Origin: Gelidibacter gilvus
Lineage (GTDB): Bacteria; Bacteroidota; Bacteroidia; Flavobacteriales; Flavobacteriaceae
Length of the DNA stretch: 64,000 nucleotides
NCBI RefSeq assembly: GCF_004115975.1
Contig: NZ_SDDZ01000002.1
Span: forward strand, 372,001 to 436,000
Direction: 5' to 3'
The notes below the pieces were generated by a model, which saw only the letters and a list, made by a program, of their open reading frames with translations, had not been told where the DNA came from and searched no databases. The position numbers and the translations under genes were made by a program. Below, in pieces: positions 8,978 through 17,267 of the stretch; the stretch's first letter is position 1, and each line of letters begins with the position of its first letter.

Positions 8978-10888
8978 ATGAAAACAAAATTATTTATATT
9001 CTTTTTTGCGCTTAGCAGCACGTTCATGGTTGCTCAAAGAAAATTGGCGGATAAGTTTTTCGAAAACTTTGCGTACGTAAAAGCCACTGAACTTTATGAA
9101 GAAGCGGTTAAAAAAGGCGATAGCAGTGAACATGTTCTAACCCGCTTGGGCGATTGTTATTACAACAACTCCAAATCTAAAGAAGCAGCTTTGTGGTATG
9201 GAAAAGCAGTCAACAAATACAACAAGGTCAATCCCGAATATATTTTTAAATACATTCAGAGTTTAAGAAGTATTGAAAATTATACAGAAGCTGACAAATG
9301 GTTGGTGAAATTTAAGGACATACAGGGAAACGACAGTCGTGTAAAAGACTTTGATGCCAACAATCTTGATCTCTATGAAGATTTAGCGTCCACTGAAGAC
9401 GTTATTGTTAAGACTGAAAACATGCCTTTCAATACGGAATTCTCTGATTTTGGCGCGTATATTTCTGGTGACATACTCTATTTTGCATCTGCTAGAGATA
9501 CTGACGTTAGAAAAAGATACGGATGGAATGCCGAACCTTTTCTAGATCTCTATTATGTGACCGTATCAAAAGATGAGACTGGTAAAAAAGAGTACTCAGA
9601 AGCTGACTTTATTAATTCCTCAAAAATAAATACTCCATATCACCAGGCATCTGTGGCCATTACCAACGACGGACTAACCATGTATTTCACTAGAGACAAT
9701 GTCAACAAAAGAAATAAATTGGGCTATGACCGTAAAGGAACGTCACACTTAAAATTGTACAAAGCCTCTTTAGAGGATGGCGTTTGGAAAAATGTGGTTG
9801 AATTGCCTTTTAATAATGAGTATTATTCTAATGGCCACCCTACATTAAGTCCAGATAATACAAAATTATATTTTGTATCAGATCGTGAAGGCGGTTTTGG
9901 ACAAACAGATATTTATTTCGTTAATATTTTAGAAGATGGAAATTATAGCGAACCAAAGAATTTAGGTCCAAAAGTGAATACGGAAGGCCGTGAGATGTTC
10001 CCTTTTGTTGCCAAAAATAATACCTTGTACTTCTCATCTGATGGTTACTTAAATTTAGGATTATTGGACATCTATAAGTCGGATATTTTAAAAAATGAAA
10101 ATGCAGAACCTGAAAATCTTGGAGCCCCTTATAATAGTGGTTATGATGATTTCGCATTCTTTATAAATGATGACAGCAAAACAGGCTACTTCTCCTCTAA
10201 CCGTCCAGGTGGAAAAGGAGGTGATGATATCTACGGATTTAACGCTGAGCCGTGCAAACAGAAAATTGAAGGTATTGCCAGAAATATTAAGACCAATGAA
10301 GTGCTTGCGAATGTTGAAGTGAAACTGATCAATAATACCGGTAAAATCATTGCAACGGTTATGACGTCGGAAACTGGAGCTTTTACTTTAGATGCCGATT
10401 GCGAAAAGACCTATACAGTTCTTGGAAGCAAAAAAGATTATAAAGATGGACGTAAAGAAGTTACGACCAACTTGGAAGATGGTAAAATTAATAATGCTGA
10501 TCTTTATTTGACACCATTAATAGATGACAATCAAATTGTGATCAACCCTATCTTCTTTGATTTTGATAAATGGAACATCAGGACTGACGCAGAATACGAA
10601 TTGGAAAACATCGTTGATGTGATGAGAGAACATCCAAACATGGTCATCAAAATTGAATCTCATACGGATAGTAGAGGAAGTGACAACTATAATATGAAAT
10701 TGTCTGATAGAAGAGCTAAATCTACCAGAGATTATATTCTGTCTCGTGGAATTGCTTCAGAACGTATTGAGAGTGCTATTGGATATGGCGAAACCCAATT
10801 ACTAAACAAGTGTTCTAACGGAGTTAAATGTACCTCAGAAGAGCACCAGTTAAACAGAAGATCATACTTCTATATATTGAAGGATTAA
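8978..10888 (+). CDS. OmpA-family protein with TPR and PD40 repeats
   Basis: The 636 residues begin with a signal peptide (cleaved after MVAQ), followed by TPR-like helices (about 25-120) and WD40-like PD40 beta-propeller repeats (about 140-420, with motifs such as PTLSPDNTKLYFVSDREGG and GYFSSNRPGG). A carboxypeptidase-regulatory-like domain (about 425-500) and a C-terminal OmpA peptidoglycan-binding domain (about 515-636, with YNMKLSDRRAKSTRDYI) complete it. The protein probably sits in the periplasm or inner face of the outer membrane and fixes the adhesin complex to peptidoglycan. It is the last gene of the operon, followed by a terminator. Confidence 0.9.
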   Translation: MKTKLFIFFFALSSTFMVAQRKLADKFFENFAYVKATELYEEAVKKGDSSEHVLTRLGDCYYNNSKSKEAALWYGKAVNKYNKVNPEYIFKYIQSLRSIENYTEADKWLVKFKDIQGNDSRVKDFDANNLDLYEDLASTEDVIVKTENMPFNTEFSDFGAYISGDILYFASARDTDVRKRYGWNAEPFLDLYYVTVSKDETGKKEYSEADFINSSKINTPYHQASVAITNDGLTMYFTRDNVNKRNKLGYDRKGTSHLKLYKASLEDGVWKNVVELPFNNEYYSNGHPTLSPDNTKLYFVSDREGGFGQTDIYFVNILEDGNYSEPKNLGPKVNTEGREMFPFVAKNNTLYFSSDGYLNLGLLDIYKSDILKNENAEPENLGAPYNSGYDDFAFFINDDSKTGYFSSNRPGGKGGDDIYGFNAEPCKQKIEGIARNIKTNEVLANVEVKLINNTGKIIATVMTSETGAFTLDADCEKTYTVLGSKKDYKDGRKEVTTNLEDGKINNADLYLTPLIDDNQIVINPIFFDFDKWNIRTDAEYELENIVDVMREHPNMVIKIESHTDSRGSDNYNMKLSDRRAKSTRDYILSRGIASERIESAIGYGETQLLNKCSNGVKCTSEEHQLNRRSYFYILKD

Positions 10889-10912
10889 TTTCTTCTAAAT
10901 TTCAATAAAAAG

Positions 10913-10937
10913 AGCAGACCATGAGTCTGCTTTTTTT
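10913..10937 (+). terminator. Terminator of the adhesin operon
   Basis: AGCAGAC (10913-10919) pairs with GTCTGCT (10925-10931) around a 5-base loop, followed by a run of T. It lies 25 bases after the OmpA-family stop codon. Confidence 0.85.
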
Positions 10938-11734
10938 ATGTCCTTTTTTCTAATGAGCGTGAATTGTATGACTTTTAAATTGTGGTGCTAGCATGATATT
11001 ATTTGGATTAAAAGAGATTTTTAGTGTTATTAATCCTAAAGCAATCCGTTATTTTTATACCTTAAAATCGTCCAAAACCGATGCTCAGCTCCGATAACTT
11101 CAGATGGTAGATCCCCATCAAAATATTTAATAGAATAGCTTGAATATAAGCTGCAACCCCAAAGTAAGTATAATCCATTATGATTGGAAATCCATAGATT
11201 TATATTGGCTGACGGAAGTGTGCTTCGGGAAATAACTGGTAAAGATTTTGGGAAAACACAGTGTTAGCCGAGTTCCCAATTGTTATCTGGACATGGCTAC
11301 AACATGTATTGAAATTAAAGTAGCTGCAATTAATCCGATAGCTATCCTTAACTAAATAATAAAAGAGATCATATTGTAGTCACTTTTTAAATAGATCATG
11401 TGCTGTATTTTATACCTGAAGAACCCTTCTTAAAACAGAAGTATATATTTAAAGTAACCGAATCAAGGATGCTTGGATCTAAAAGACAAGTGGATCACTT
11501 TAGGTCACCAAGTGATGGTGTTTAAATCCATTTTATGGAAGGGAAGTCTATAGGAAGAAAAGTCATTCACACTAGCCACTCAGAAAACTTTGAAACTTTG
11601 AATTTAGTCAAAAGTAAATTCCTTAGGAATACCATGGTACTAGTGAGAAGGCTTAAGATTGGTGTGACGGTTCAATCATGTAGAATTAGTGTAATGAACC
11701 GTTTTAGATGATCGTCATGACGCGCTATGCAAAC
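10938..11734. other. Gene-poor stretch with possible eroded ORFs
   Basis: About 800 bases without any ORF longer than 40 codons. Short protein-like pieces can be read. On the minus strand, 11062-11178 gives 38 residues (MDYTYFGVAAYIQAILLNIL then MGIYHLKLSEL), and the minus strand near 11288-11354 gives LRIAIGLIAATLISIHVVAM. A plus-strand ORF at 10993-11097 gives MILFGLKEIFSVINPKAIRY. The hydrophobic minus-strand pieces are separated by stops and frame changes, as in a decayed membrane-protein gene. An inverted repeat ACGGTTCA/TGAACCGT lies at 11667-11674 and 11695-11702. I cannot name a parent gene, and chance reading is possible. Confidence 0.35.
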
Positions 11735-11757
11735 AAAAAACCGCTCATATAGAGCGG
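11735..11757 (-). terminator. Terminator of the CAP lipoprotein gene
   Basis: On the minus strand CCGCTC pairs with GAGCGG around a 5-base loop and is followed by six T. It lies about 40 bases after the stop of the gene at 11800-12294. Confidence 0.8.
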
Positions 11758-11799
11758 TCCTTTCCACAATAACTAACACTCTTAAAATTTAATTTTGGA

Positions 11800-12294
11800 C
11801 TAACGCTTAATAAATATATTTGTAAAATACCATTTGCCTTCTGAATTCTTCTCGGCAGAGATATCAAAATCAGTAAAATCGCCTTCTATAGTAGCTTTAT
11901 GAGACGGGCTGTCTAACCATGCACTTACAACAGATTCAGCAGAACTATAGGCATATGCCACATTTTCTGAAACTTTCGTTGCTGATGCATTTTGAACCAA
12001 ACTAGATTTACGCTGAAAAAAATTATTATGGCTCACCTGATTTACAGAAACCATATAATCCGTATGTGTGAATGCTACCGACTTGATAATACTCAAGTTG
12101 TTTAATGGAGCTAAGTCCAATCCTATTCTGTAACTATTGATCAATTCCAGAATTTCTAATTCAATGAGTTTAGCTGCTGGAGCATTTTTCAATTGAGCAT
12201 GATCGATCTTGTCTTCTTGAAATTCTTCAGTAGAACAAGAGAAGGTTAGCATGGCCATTAAAGCCATCATTGGCAGGTAGGTAGAAATTTTCAT
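11800..12294 (-). CDS. CAP-domain (SCP/YkwD-like) lipoprotein
   Basis: This 164-residue protein has a lipoprotein signal (LMAMLTFSCS, lipid Cys at about residue 20). The CAP domain follows, with the family features in order: LINSYR helix, HTDYM with the first conserved His, SHNNFF with the second, SENVAY, and WLDSPSHKATI near the C-terminus. Bacterial CAP proteins are extracytoplasmic; their biochemical activity is mostly unknown. It stands alone with its own terminator between a gene-poor stretch and pdxH. The ATG start directly precedes the signal peptide. Confidence 0.85.
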   Translation of the reverse strand: MKISTYLPMMALMAMLTFSCSTEEFQEDKIDHAQLKNAPAAKLIELEILELINSYRIGLDLAPLNNLSIIKSVAFTHTDYMVSVNQVSHNNFFQRKSSLVQNASATKVSENVAYAYSSAESVVSAWLDSPSHKATIEGDFTDFDISAEKNSEGKWYFTNIFIKR

Positions 12295-12678
12295 AAGTAG
12301 GTTAATTCGATTTGGTTCAGCTAAATTAGAAGACTAATCTGAACTAACTGTTAAGAAAATGTTAAAATCGATGAAAAGCAGACAGTTAATCGCTTTTATA
12401 TGCAAATCATCGATGAAGTGCAGGTTTCAAGAATAAATTTGAGTGTTACACCGATGAATTTGCACATTTTAACGAGAAAAGGAGGAATTGGAATTATTGG
12501 GTTGTTTTTCTATCTTTTAAAAACTTGCAATATCTTTCTAGATCAATGAAAGATGCTAATGCAATCTTATTTCAGGAATAAAGATAATCCTAGAAAACGC
12601 AATTTTATAGGACTAAAGACCCACGTTTTCGCTTTGTTTTTCACAATTTCTTAAACATGAATTTCTGAAAAACATCCA
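12295..12678. other. Intergenic region, nothing recognised
   Basis: This 384-base AT-rich gap lies between the CAP lipoprotein gene and pdxH, both minus-strand. I find no ORF of note, no strong hairpin and no clear promoter box. Confidence 0.5.
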
Positions 12679-13326
12679 TCATGGTGAAAGACGTTCCATT
12701 ACCCAATCAAATTCCTCATTCAATGTAAACCGGATTCTATCGTGCAATCTATTTGGGCGGCCTTGCCAAAATTCAATTGAAATGGGTTTCACTATGAAAC
12801 CTCCCCAATGCTCTGGTCTGGGAATTTCCTTGCCTTCAAATTTCGCTTCAAGTTGATGCAGTTCCTCTTCTAGTTCCTCCCTATTCTTTACAACTTCACT
12901 TTGATGGGAAACCAACGCACCTAATTGGCTTCCACGTGGTCGGGATTCAAAATAGCCATCACTCATGTTTGGAGATATTTTTTCTGCATTTCCTTTAATG
13001 ATCACTTGACGTTCTGCCTGTGGCCAAAAAAATGACAGACAAACTTTGGGGTTGGCAAAAATGGCCTTTCCTTTTTCACTTTTGTAATTGGTATAGAAAA
13101 TAAAGCCTTCATGTGTATATTTCTTAAGAAGGACTACCCTACTTTTAGGAAATCCATCCAACCCAATAGTAGAAATTGTCATGGCATTGGTCTCTGACTC
13201 ATTAAAATTAGAATCTACTTCGTAAAACCATTTTTGAAAAACCTCCATAGGATTATCACTTATGTTAGCTTCTAACAAGGCCTGTTTCTCGTATGATCTT
13301 CTATAATTTCCTAAGTCTGCACCCAT
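12679..13326 (-). CDS. pdxH: Pyridoxamine 5'-phosphate oxidase
   Basis: PdxH oxidises pyridoxine or pyridoxamine 5'-phosphate to pyridoxal phosphate using FMN, in the cytoplasm. The 215-residue length is typical. Visible family motifs are SRVVLLKKY (FMN/PLP contact), FYTNYKSEKGKAI, SFFWPQAERQVII, the SRPRGSQLGALVSHQS segment and the C-terminal EFWQGRPNRLHDRI with RLSP as the last residues. All key residues are present. It is monocistronic and divergent from the small gene at 13409. The ATG at 13326 gives the expected N-terminal helix (LGNYRRSYEKQAL). Confidence 0.96.
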   Translation of the reverse strand: MGADLGNYRRSYEKQALLEANISDNPMEVFQKWFYEVDSNFNESETNAMTISTIGLDGFPKSRVVLLKKYTHEGFIFYTNYKSEKGKAIFANPKVCLSFFWPQAERQVIIKGNAEKISPNMSDGYFESRPRGSQLGALVSHQSEVVKNREELEEELHQLEAKFEGKEIPRPEHWGGFIVKPISIEFWQGRPNRLHDRIRFTLNEEFDWVMERLSP

Positions 13327-13408
13327 TACAAATTCCTTAACTGTTAAATTGTTGATTTTATTTTTTTGCTCATCAAATTCTTATAAATTTAAACAATATT
13401 TCCCCTAA

Positions 13409-13828
13409 ATGCGATTTGAAGAAACTAAATATTTTAGTCTACTACCACATTCCAAAATAGAATTTACATTCGGAAAATTTTATTTTTTTGAAAATTTTGT
13501 CATTTCTGAAGTCCATGAAGGCGTGCACTTTGATTGGGACAAAATTTTGGAAGTTATTGGCGCGATGCAAGATTATTATGGTGAAGGAATAGAAATAGCC
13601 TATATCTCCAATAGGGTAGATTCCTATTCAATTGAGCCACAGTTATGGTATCGATTTCATAAGGAATTTGATTTTATTGTCGCAGTCGCCACAGTTGCTT
13701 ACAACGATTTTGCATATATCAACGCCTCGATTGAAAAGCAGTTTGCAAATATCAGTCTGAAAAGGTGTGATGATTTAGATGCAGCACTTAGCTGGATCAA
13801 ACACCTTAAGGAATTTAGTCAAAAATAA
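13409..13828 (+). CDS. Conserved hypothetical protein, possibly STAS-like
   Basis: This is a cytoplasmic 139-residue protein with no signal peptide or membrane segment. Alternating strands and helices (IEFTFGKFYFFEN, AVATVAYNDFAYINASIEKQ, LDAALSWIKHLKEF) resemble the small STAS/SpoIIAA-like alpha/beta fold, but I cannot assign it firmly. It is divergent from pdxH and convergent with rnz, overlapping the 3' end of rnz by 14 bases. That overlap means the two messages are antisense at their ends. The ATG at 13409 is well placed for the protein start. Function unknown. Confidence 0.75.
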   Translation: MRFEETKYFSLLPHSKIEFTFGKFYFFENFVISEVHEGVHFDWDKILEVIGAMQDYYGEGIEIAYISNRVDSYSIEPQLWYRFHKEFDFIVAVATVAYNDFAYINASIEKQFANISLKRCDDLDAALSWIKHLKEFSQK

Positions 13829-14723
13829 ATTGTTTGCCATCTCTGGCCAATTTAACGGAACTGAAAATAGTCTGTGCTTCCAGTTTGAATTCATTCAAGT
13901 CATCATAACGTGTGGAATAATGACCTAGAATAAGGGTTTTCACATTCGCTTTCTTTGCTATAAGTGCGGCTTCCTTTGCTGTGGAGTGTTTTGTTTTTGG
14001 TGCTAAATGCGCATTTTTCTCTAAAAAAGTAGCCTCATGATATAACACATCAACATCTTTAATTATTGGGACGATATCTTCTTTATAAGCAGTATCACTA
14101 CAAAAAGCATAGCTTTTAGGCGGTTTTGGTGGCAAGGTCACTTTTTTATGATCGATGAGTACGCCATCATTATTAAGCACATCATGGCCTTGTTTTAACT
14201 TATTGTAATACGCCATATCAATATTGGCTTCAATAACCGACGGCATGTGTAAATGGCGTTCACCTTCTTTTTCCTTAAACAAAAATCCATTGGTATAAAT
14301 ACGATGGTCTAAAGGAATAGTCCACACCTCTACTCTATCATCTTCAAAAATAAGTTCTGATGTATCGGAGGTCAATTCATGAAAAAAAAGTGGATAATTG
14401 GTCCATGAGTCGGCTAATTTCATCTGCAAGGTGATGACCTCTTTCAAACCTTTTGGACAATGGATGTGCAATTCAGTTTCCCTGGTCAACAGTCGGAATG
14501 TGGAAATCAATCCCACCAGCCCAAAATAATGATCACCATGTAAATGCGAAATAAAGATATGCTTGATACGGGCGAACTTAATTTTATTCCGACGCAATTC
14601 CACCTGAGTTCCTTCACCACAATCAATTAAAAAAAGATGGTTGTTAATCTCTAAAACCTGAGCAGTAGGATTGGTGTCTTTGCGTGGCGTTGCACTGAAG
14701 CAACCAAGGATGGTTAGTTTCAT
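13815..14723 (-). CDS. rnz: Ribonuclease Z
   Basis: RNase Z trims the 3' end of tRNA precursors. This 302-residue metallo-beta-lactamase-fold protein shows the zinc motif SHLHGDHYFGL at about residue 60, an early GEGTQVELRR loop, LYHEATF (Asp/His ligands near residue 230), KHSTAKEAA and GHYSTRY near the C-terminus. These match the short bacterial form (about 300 residues). It is last in a minus-strand series after the STAS-like gene, separated by about 100 bases that contain flavobacterial-type GTTTAGGAG repeats. Its 3' end overlaps the convergent gene at 13409-13828. Confidence 0.95.
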   Translation of the reverse strand: MKLTILGCFSATPRKDTNPTAQVLEINNHLFLIDCGEGTQVELRRNKIKFARIKHIFISHLHGDHYFGLVGLISTFRLLTRETELHIHCPKGLKEVITLQMKLADSWTNYPLFFHELTSDTSELIFEDDRVEVWTIPLDHRIYTNGFLFKEKEGERHLHMPSVIEANIDMAYYNKLKQGHDVLNNDGVLIDHKKVTLPPKPPKSYAFCSDTAYKEDIVPIIKDVDVLYHEATFLEKNAHLAPKTKHSTAKEAALIAKKANVKTLILGHYSTRYDDLNEFKLEAQTIFSSVKLARDGKQFIFD

Positions 14724-14825
14724 TTTTAAAGTTTAGAAGTTAGGAGTTTAAAAGTTTAGCACTAAAACGCCTTAAACAAATCAAATTTATGGTTTGTACC
14801 TAAACCTTGAACTCCTAAACTCATT

Positions 14826-15158
14826 TTAAATTCCAAGATCCCGTTCCATCTCCTCCATTTCAATCACGTCATAGGCTTCCTTCAGCGTAGGAACAACCAT
14901 AATCTCGTCAGGCATCTCATCTAGATTGACTTGATCAGTTACGATAACAAAAGAATGCTTGGCACGACGATGTCTGTTTGAAATTTCTAAGAATTCGATA
15001 ATGTCCTGTAAGCTGGTTTTTCTCAAGACTGATAAATTTATGATGACATTATCATTCTCAAATTTCGGATAGGTCGCTTGGAGTTTTTTCACCAATTCTA
15101 TGATGGTACTTTTCTCTTGAGTTATAAGCGTGATGTTGTTTTCTTTATCAAAAATCAT
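14826..15158 (-). CDS. Small STAS-like cytoplasmic protein
   Basis: 110 residues, no export signal. The pattern of strand-helix repeats (IIINLSVLRK-like core at residues 40-50, SFVIVTDQVNL, EIMVVPTLKEAYDVIEMEE) suggests an anti-sigma-antagonist/STAS-like fold. It starts 10 bases after the pyrB stop and precedes rnz, so the three are probably cotranscribed. Some databases give this family a ribonuclease Z-like name only because of its position; I see no metal-binding motif. Function unknown. Confidence 0.75.
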   Translation of the reverse strand: MIFDKENNITLITQEKSTIIELVKKLQATYPKFENDNVIINLSVLRKTSLQDIIEFLEISNRHRRAKHSFVIVTDQVNLDEMPDEIMVVPTLKEAYDVIEMEEMERDLGI

Positions 15159-15168
15159 ATGCGTCGAT

Positions 15169-16098
15169 TTAATGTTTAATTTTTGAAGCTAATAAATAAA
15201 TGACCGCCATCCTAATAGCCACGCCATTTTGAACTTGTTCCAAAATAATGGCTTGTTTGGAATCTGCCACGTCACTTGTTATTTCCACTCCCCGATTTAT
15301 AGGTCCTGGATGCATAATGGTAATCTCCTTATCCAGAGAATTGAGCAATGCTCTATTTACGCCATATTGTTGTGTATACTCTCTTGTGGAAGGAAAGTAG
15401 GTCATATCCATACGTTCGTTCTGCACACGCAGCATGTTGGCAACGTCACACCATTCAAGAGCCTTTTTTAGATTAGTTTCCACTTTTACACCGAGTTTGT
15501 CGATGTATTTTGGCAATAAGGTTTTTGGCCCGCAAACCATGACGTTGGCACCTTGTAATTGAAGTGCAAAAATATTGGAAAGCGCCACGCGACTGTGCAA
15601 AATATCGCCCACAATAACCACGTTTTTACCTTGTACTTTACCCAAACGTTCTCTAATGGAATAACTGTCCAACAATGCTTGCGTAGGATGCTCATGTGCA
15701 CCGTCTCCAGCGTTAATGATACTCGCATTGACATGTTGTGACAAGAACACGCAAGCTCCTGGATTGGGATGTCGCATGACCACCATATCCACTTTCATCG
15801 AGAGAATATTATTAACGGTGTCAATTAGGGTTTCTCCTTTTTTCACGGAAGATTGTGATGCCGAGAAGTTAATGACGTCTGCCGAAAGACGTTTTTCTGC
15901 CAATTCAAAAGATAACTTGGTACGTGTTGAATTCTCAAAAAACAAGTTGGCAATGGTAATATCCCTAAGCGAAGGTACCTTCTTGATGGGTCTATTGATG
16001 ACTTCCTTAAAATGATCGGCTGTTTCAAAAATAAGTTGAATATCCCGAGAATTCAGATCTTTAATTCCCAATAAGTGATTGACACTTAATTCGCTCAT
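15169..16098 (-). CDS. pyrB: Aspartate carbamoyltransferase catalytic subunit
   Basis: PyrB condenses carbamoyl phosphate with aspartate, the committed step of pyrimidine synthesis. The 309 residues include FFENSTRTKLSFELAEKRL (carbamoyl-phosphate loop), HPTQALLDSYSI and MHPGPINRGVEI, all diagnostic. No regulatory pyrI subunit lies nearby. The gene sits between pyrR/hypothetical genes and the STAS-like gene on one strand. The 126-base leader has an imperfect hairpin with outer arms at 16140-16144 and 16164-16168 (CTCGA/TCGAG), but no T-run, so I do not claim an attenuator. Confidence 0.96.
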   Translation of the reverse strand: MSELSVNHLLGIKDLNSRDIQLIFETADHFKEVINRPIKKVPSLRDITIANLFFENSTRTKLSFELAEKRLSADVINFSASQSSVKKGETLIDTVNNILSMKVDMVVMRHPNPGACVFLSQHVNASIINAGDGAHEHPTQALLDSYSIRERLGKVQGKNVVIVGDILHSRVALSNIFALQLQGANVMVCGPKTLLPKYIDKLGVKVETNLKKALEWCDVANMLRVQNERMDMTYFPSTREYTQQYGVNRALLNSLDKEITIMHPGPINRGVEITSDVADSKQAIILEQVQNGVAIRMAVIYLLASKIKH

Positions 16099-16224
16099 TG
16101 TCGGTATTATTTATTGTTTATTCCTATTATTTATTCTTACTCGACTCTTTTTAATTTAAAAGTTCGAGGTCTCAACTTCGCACCTTCGCCAGTGCTATAT
16201 TCAGGCAGGCAACTTCAGCTTATA

Positions 16225-16575
16225 TTACTCAACTTGACTTAGATTAAACTCAAGTTCACTGTAGGTGCCGTCTTCTTTATTGAATCGTAAATATACCATC
16301 GCTTTATTTAAAAAATCGAATTGTTGCAACATGGGCTTCATCAACTTAAATAGTTCTTCTGCATTTCTTCCGTAGGCGAAAAGTCGTCCATCAGTGTCAT
16401 CCATATTCACTTCATGCCCATCATATCTGCCAATGTCCTCAGGAATATTTTTGAACATCATGGCGTCTATACGATGGATTTCATCCAAGCCATCAAAGGA
16501 TCCAAAAGAAACGATAACTTCATCCCCGTTCTCAGAGATTTTTTTATCGAGCATAAATAATTCTTCACTATTCAT
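16225..16575 (-). CDS. Hypothetical protein between pyrR and pyrB
   Basis: 116 acidic residues without signal or membrane segment. Segments such as RLFAYGRNAEELFKLMKPML and AMVYLRFNKEDGTYSELEFN suggest a compact alpha/beta protein. The ATG at 16575 lies 2 bases after the pyrR stop, so it is translationally linked with pyrR; a second Met at residue 8 is an alternative start. I do not recognise the family. Position suggests a link to pyrimidine metabolism, but nothing in the sequence shows it. Confidence 0.75.
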   Translation of the reverse strand: MNSEELFMLDKKISENGDEVIVSFGSFDGLDEIHRIDAMMFKNIPEDIGRYDGHEVNMDDTDGRLFAYGRNAEELFKLMKPMLQQFDFLNKAMVYLRFNKEDGTYSELEFNLSQVE

Positions 16576-16577
16576 TC

Positions 16578-17117
16578 TTAATTATTAACTAGGTATACGG
16601 CATCTTCTCCTCCATGTTCCAACCAATTCACTTTTACCTTTTCTTTATTTATCGCATCTACCTGTCTGCCTCTATAATCTGGCTGAATAGGTAAATGACG
16701 ACTAAATCGTCGGTCAATTAATGTGAGTAACTCAATTTCATTAGGTCTCCCAAAGGATTGAATGGCGGTTAAAGCCGCACGAATACTTCTTCCGGTATAA
16801 AGCACATCATCAATAAAGACAATGTTTTTATCTTCAACAAGAAAATTAATTTCAGTGGTATTAGCTTCCAATGGTTTTTCTCCTCTTCGGAAATCATCTC
16901 TAAAAAAAGTGATGTCCAAAAGTCCTAATTGGATGTGTTTGATATGATACTCGCTCTTTAAAATTTGAGCTAAACGATTCGCCAAGAATTTACCCCTGGG
17001 TTGGATTCCGATAAGTACTGTATTGGAAAAATCGTTATGTTTTTCAATGAGTTGACAAGCCAATCGATGAAGAATGATGTTGATCTCTTTGGCATTAAGT
17101 AACAGTTTTTGACTCAT
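16578..17117 (-). CDS. pyrR: PyrR-like uracil phosphoribosyltransferase/regulator
   Basis: The 179 residues carry the type I phosphoribosyltransferase PRPP loop NIVFIDDVLYTGRSIRAALT near residue 100 and GIQPRGKFLANRL near residue 43, plus LIDRRFSRHLPIQPDYRGR typical of PyrR. In Gram-positive bacteria PyrR binds pyr mRNA and has uracil phosphoribosyltransferase activity; in flavobacteria the regulatory role is less sure. It is the first gene of the pyrR-pyrB-rnz series, with a TTG-N19-TAAATTTG promoter at 17142-17171. The short leader leaves no room for an attenuator ahead of pyrR. Confidence 0.92.
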   Translation of the reverse strand: MSQKLLLNAKEINIILHRLACQLIEKHNDFSNTVLIGIQPRGKFLANRLAQILKSEYHIKHIQLGLLDITFFRDDFRRGEKPLEANTTEINFLVEDKNIVFIDDVLYTGRSIRAALTAIQSFGRPNEIELLTLIDRRFSRHLPIQPDYRGRQVDAINKEKVKVNWLEHGGEDAVYLVNN

Positions 17118-17141
17118 AGTTTTCCAAACGTATTTGGTTTA

Positions 17142-17171
17142 CAAATTTAGGATAAAAATTCTTGTTTGCAA
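17142..17171 (-). promoter_or_regulatory. Promoter of the pyrR-pyrB series
   Basis: On the minus strand TTG (17169-17171) is followed after 19 bases by TAAATTTG (17142-17149). This fits the Bacteroidota -33 TTG and -7 TAnnTTTG consensus. The predicted start of transcription is about 20 bases before the pyrR ATG. Confidence 0.65.
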
Positions 17172-17213
17172 TGGTTTTATGAACCTAAGACTTAAAGTGC
17201 GACCCCATAAAAT

Positions 17214-17242
17214 AAAAAAAGCCCTCAACGGATGTTGAAGGC
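17214..17242 (-). terminator. Terminator of rpsA
   Basis: On the minus strand GCCTTCAAC pairs with GTTGAGGGC (one G-U), and seven T follow. It starts about 25 bases after the rpsA stop codon. Confidence 0.9.
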
Positions 17243-17267
17243 TTTGATTTACAAATGTTTTGAAAGA

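Noticed and set aside
16140-16168. Possible attenuator ahead of pyrB
   Set aside because: The hairpin is imperfect, has no T-run and no alternative anti-terminator pairing that I can see.
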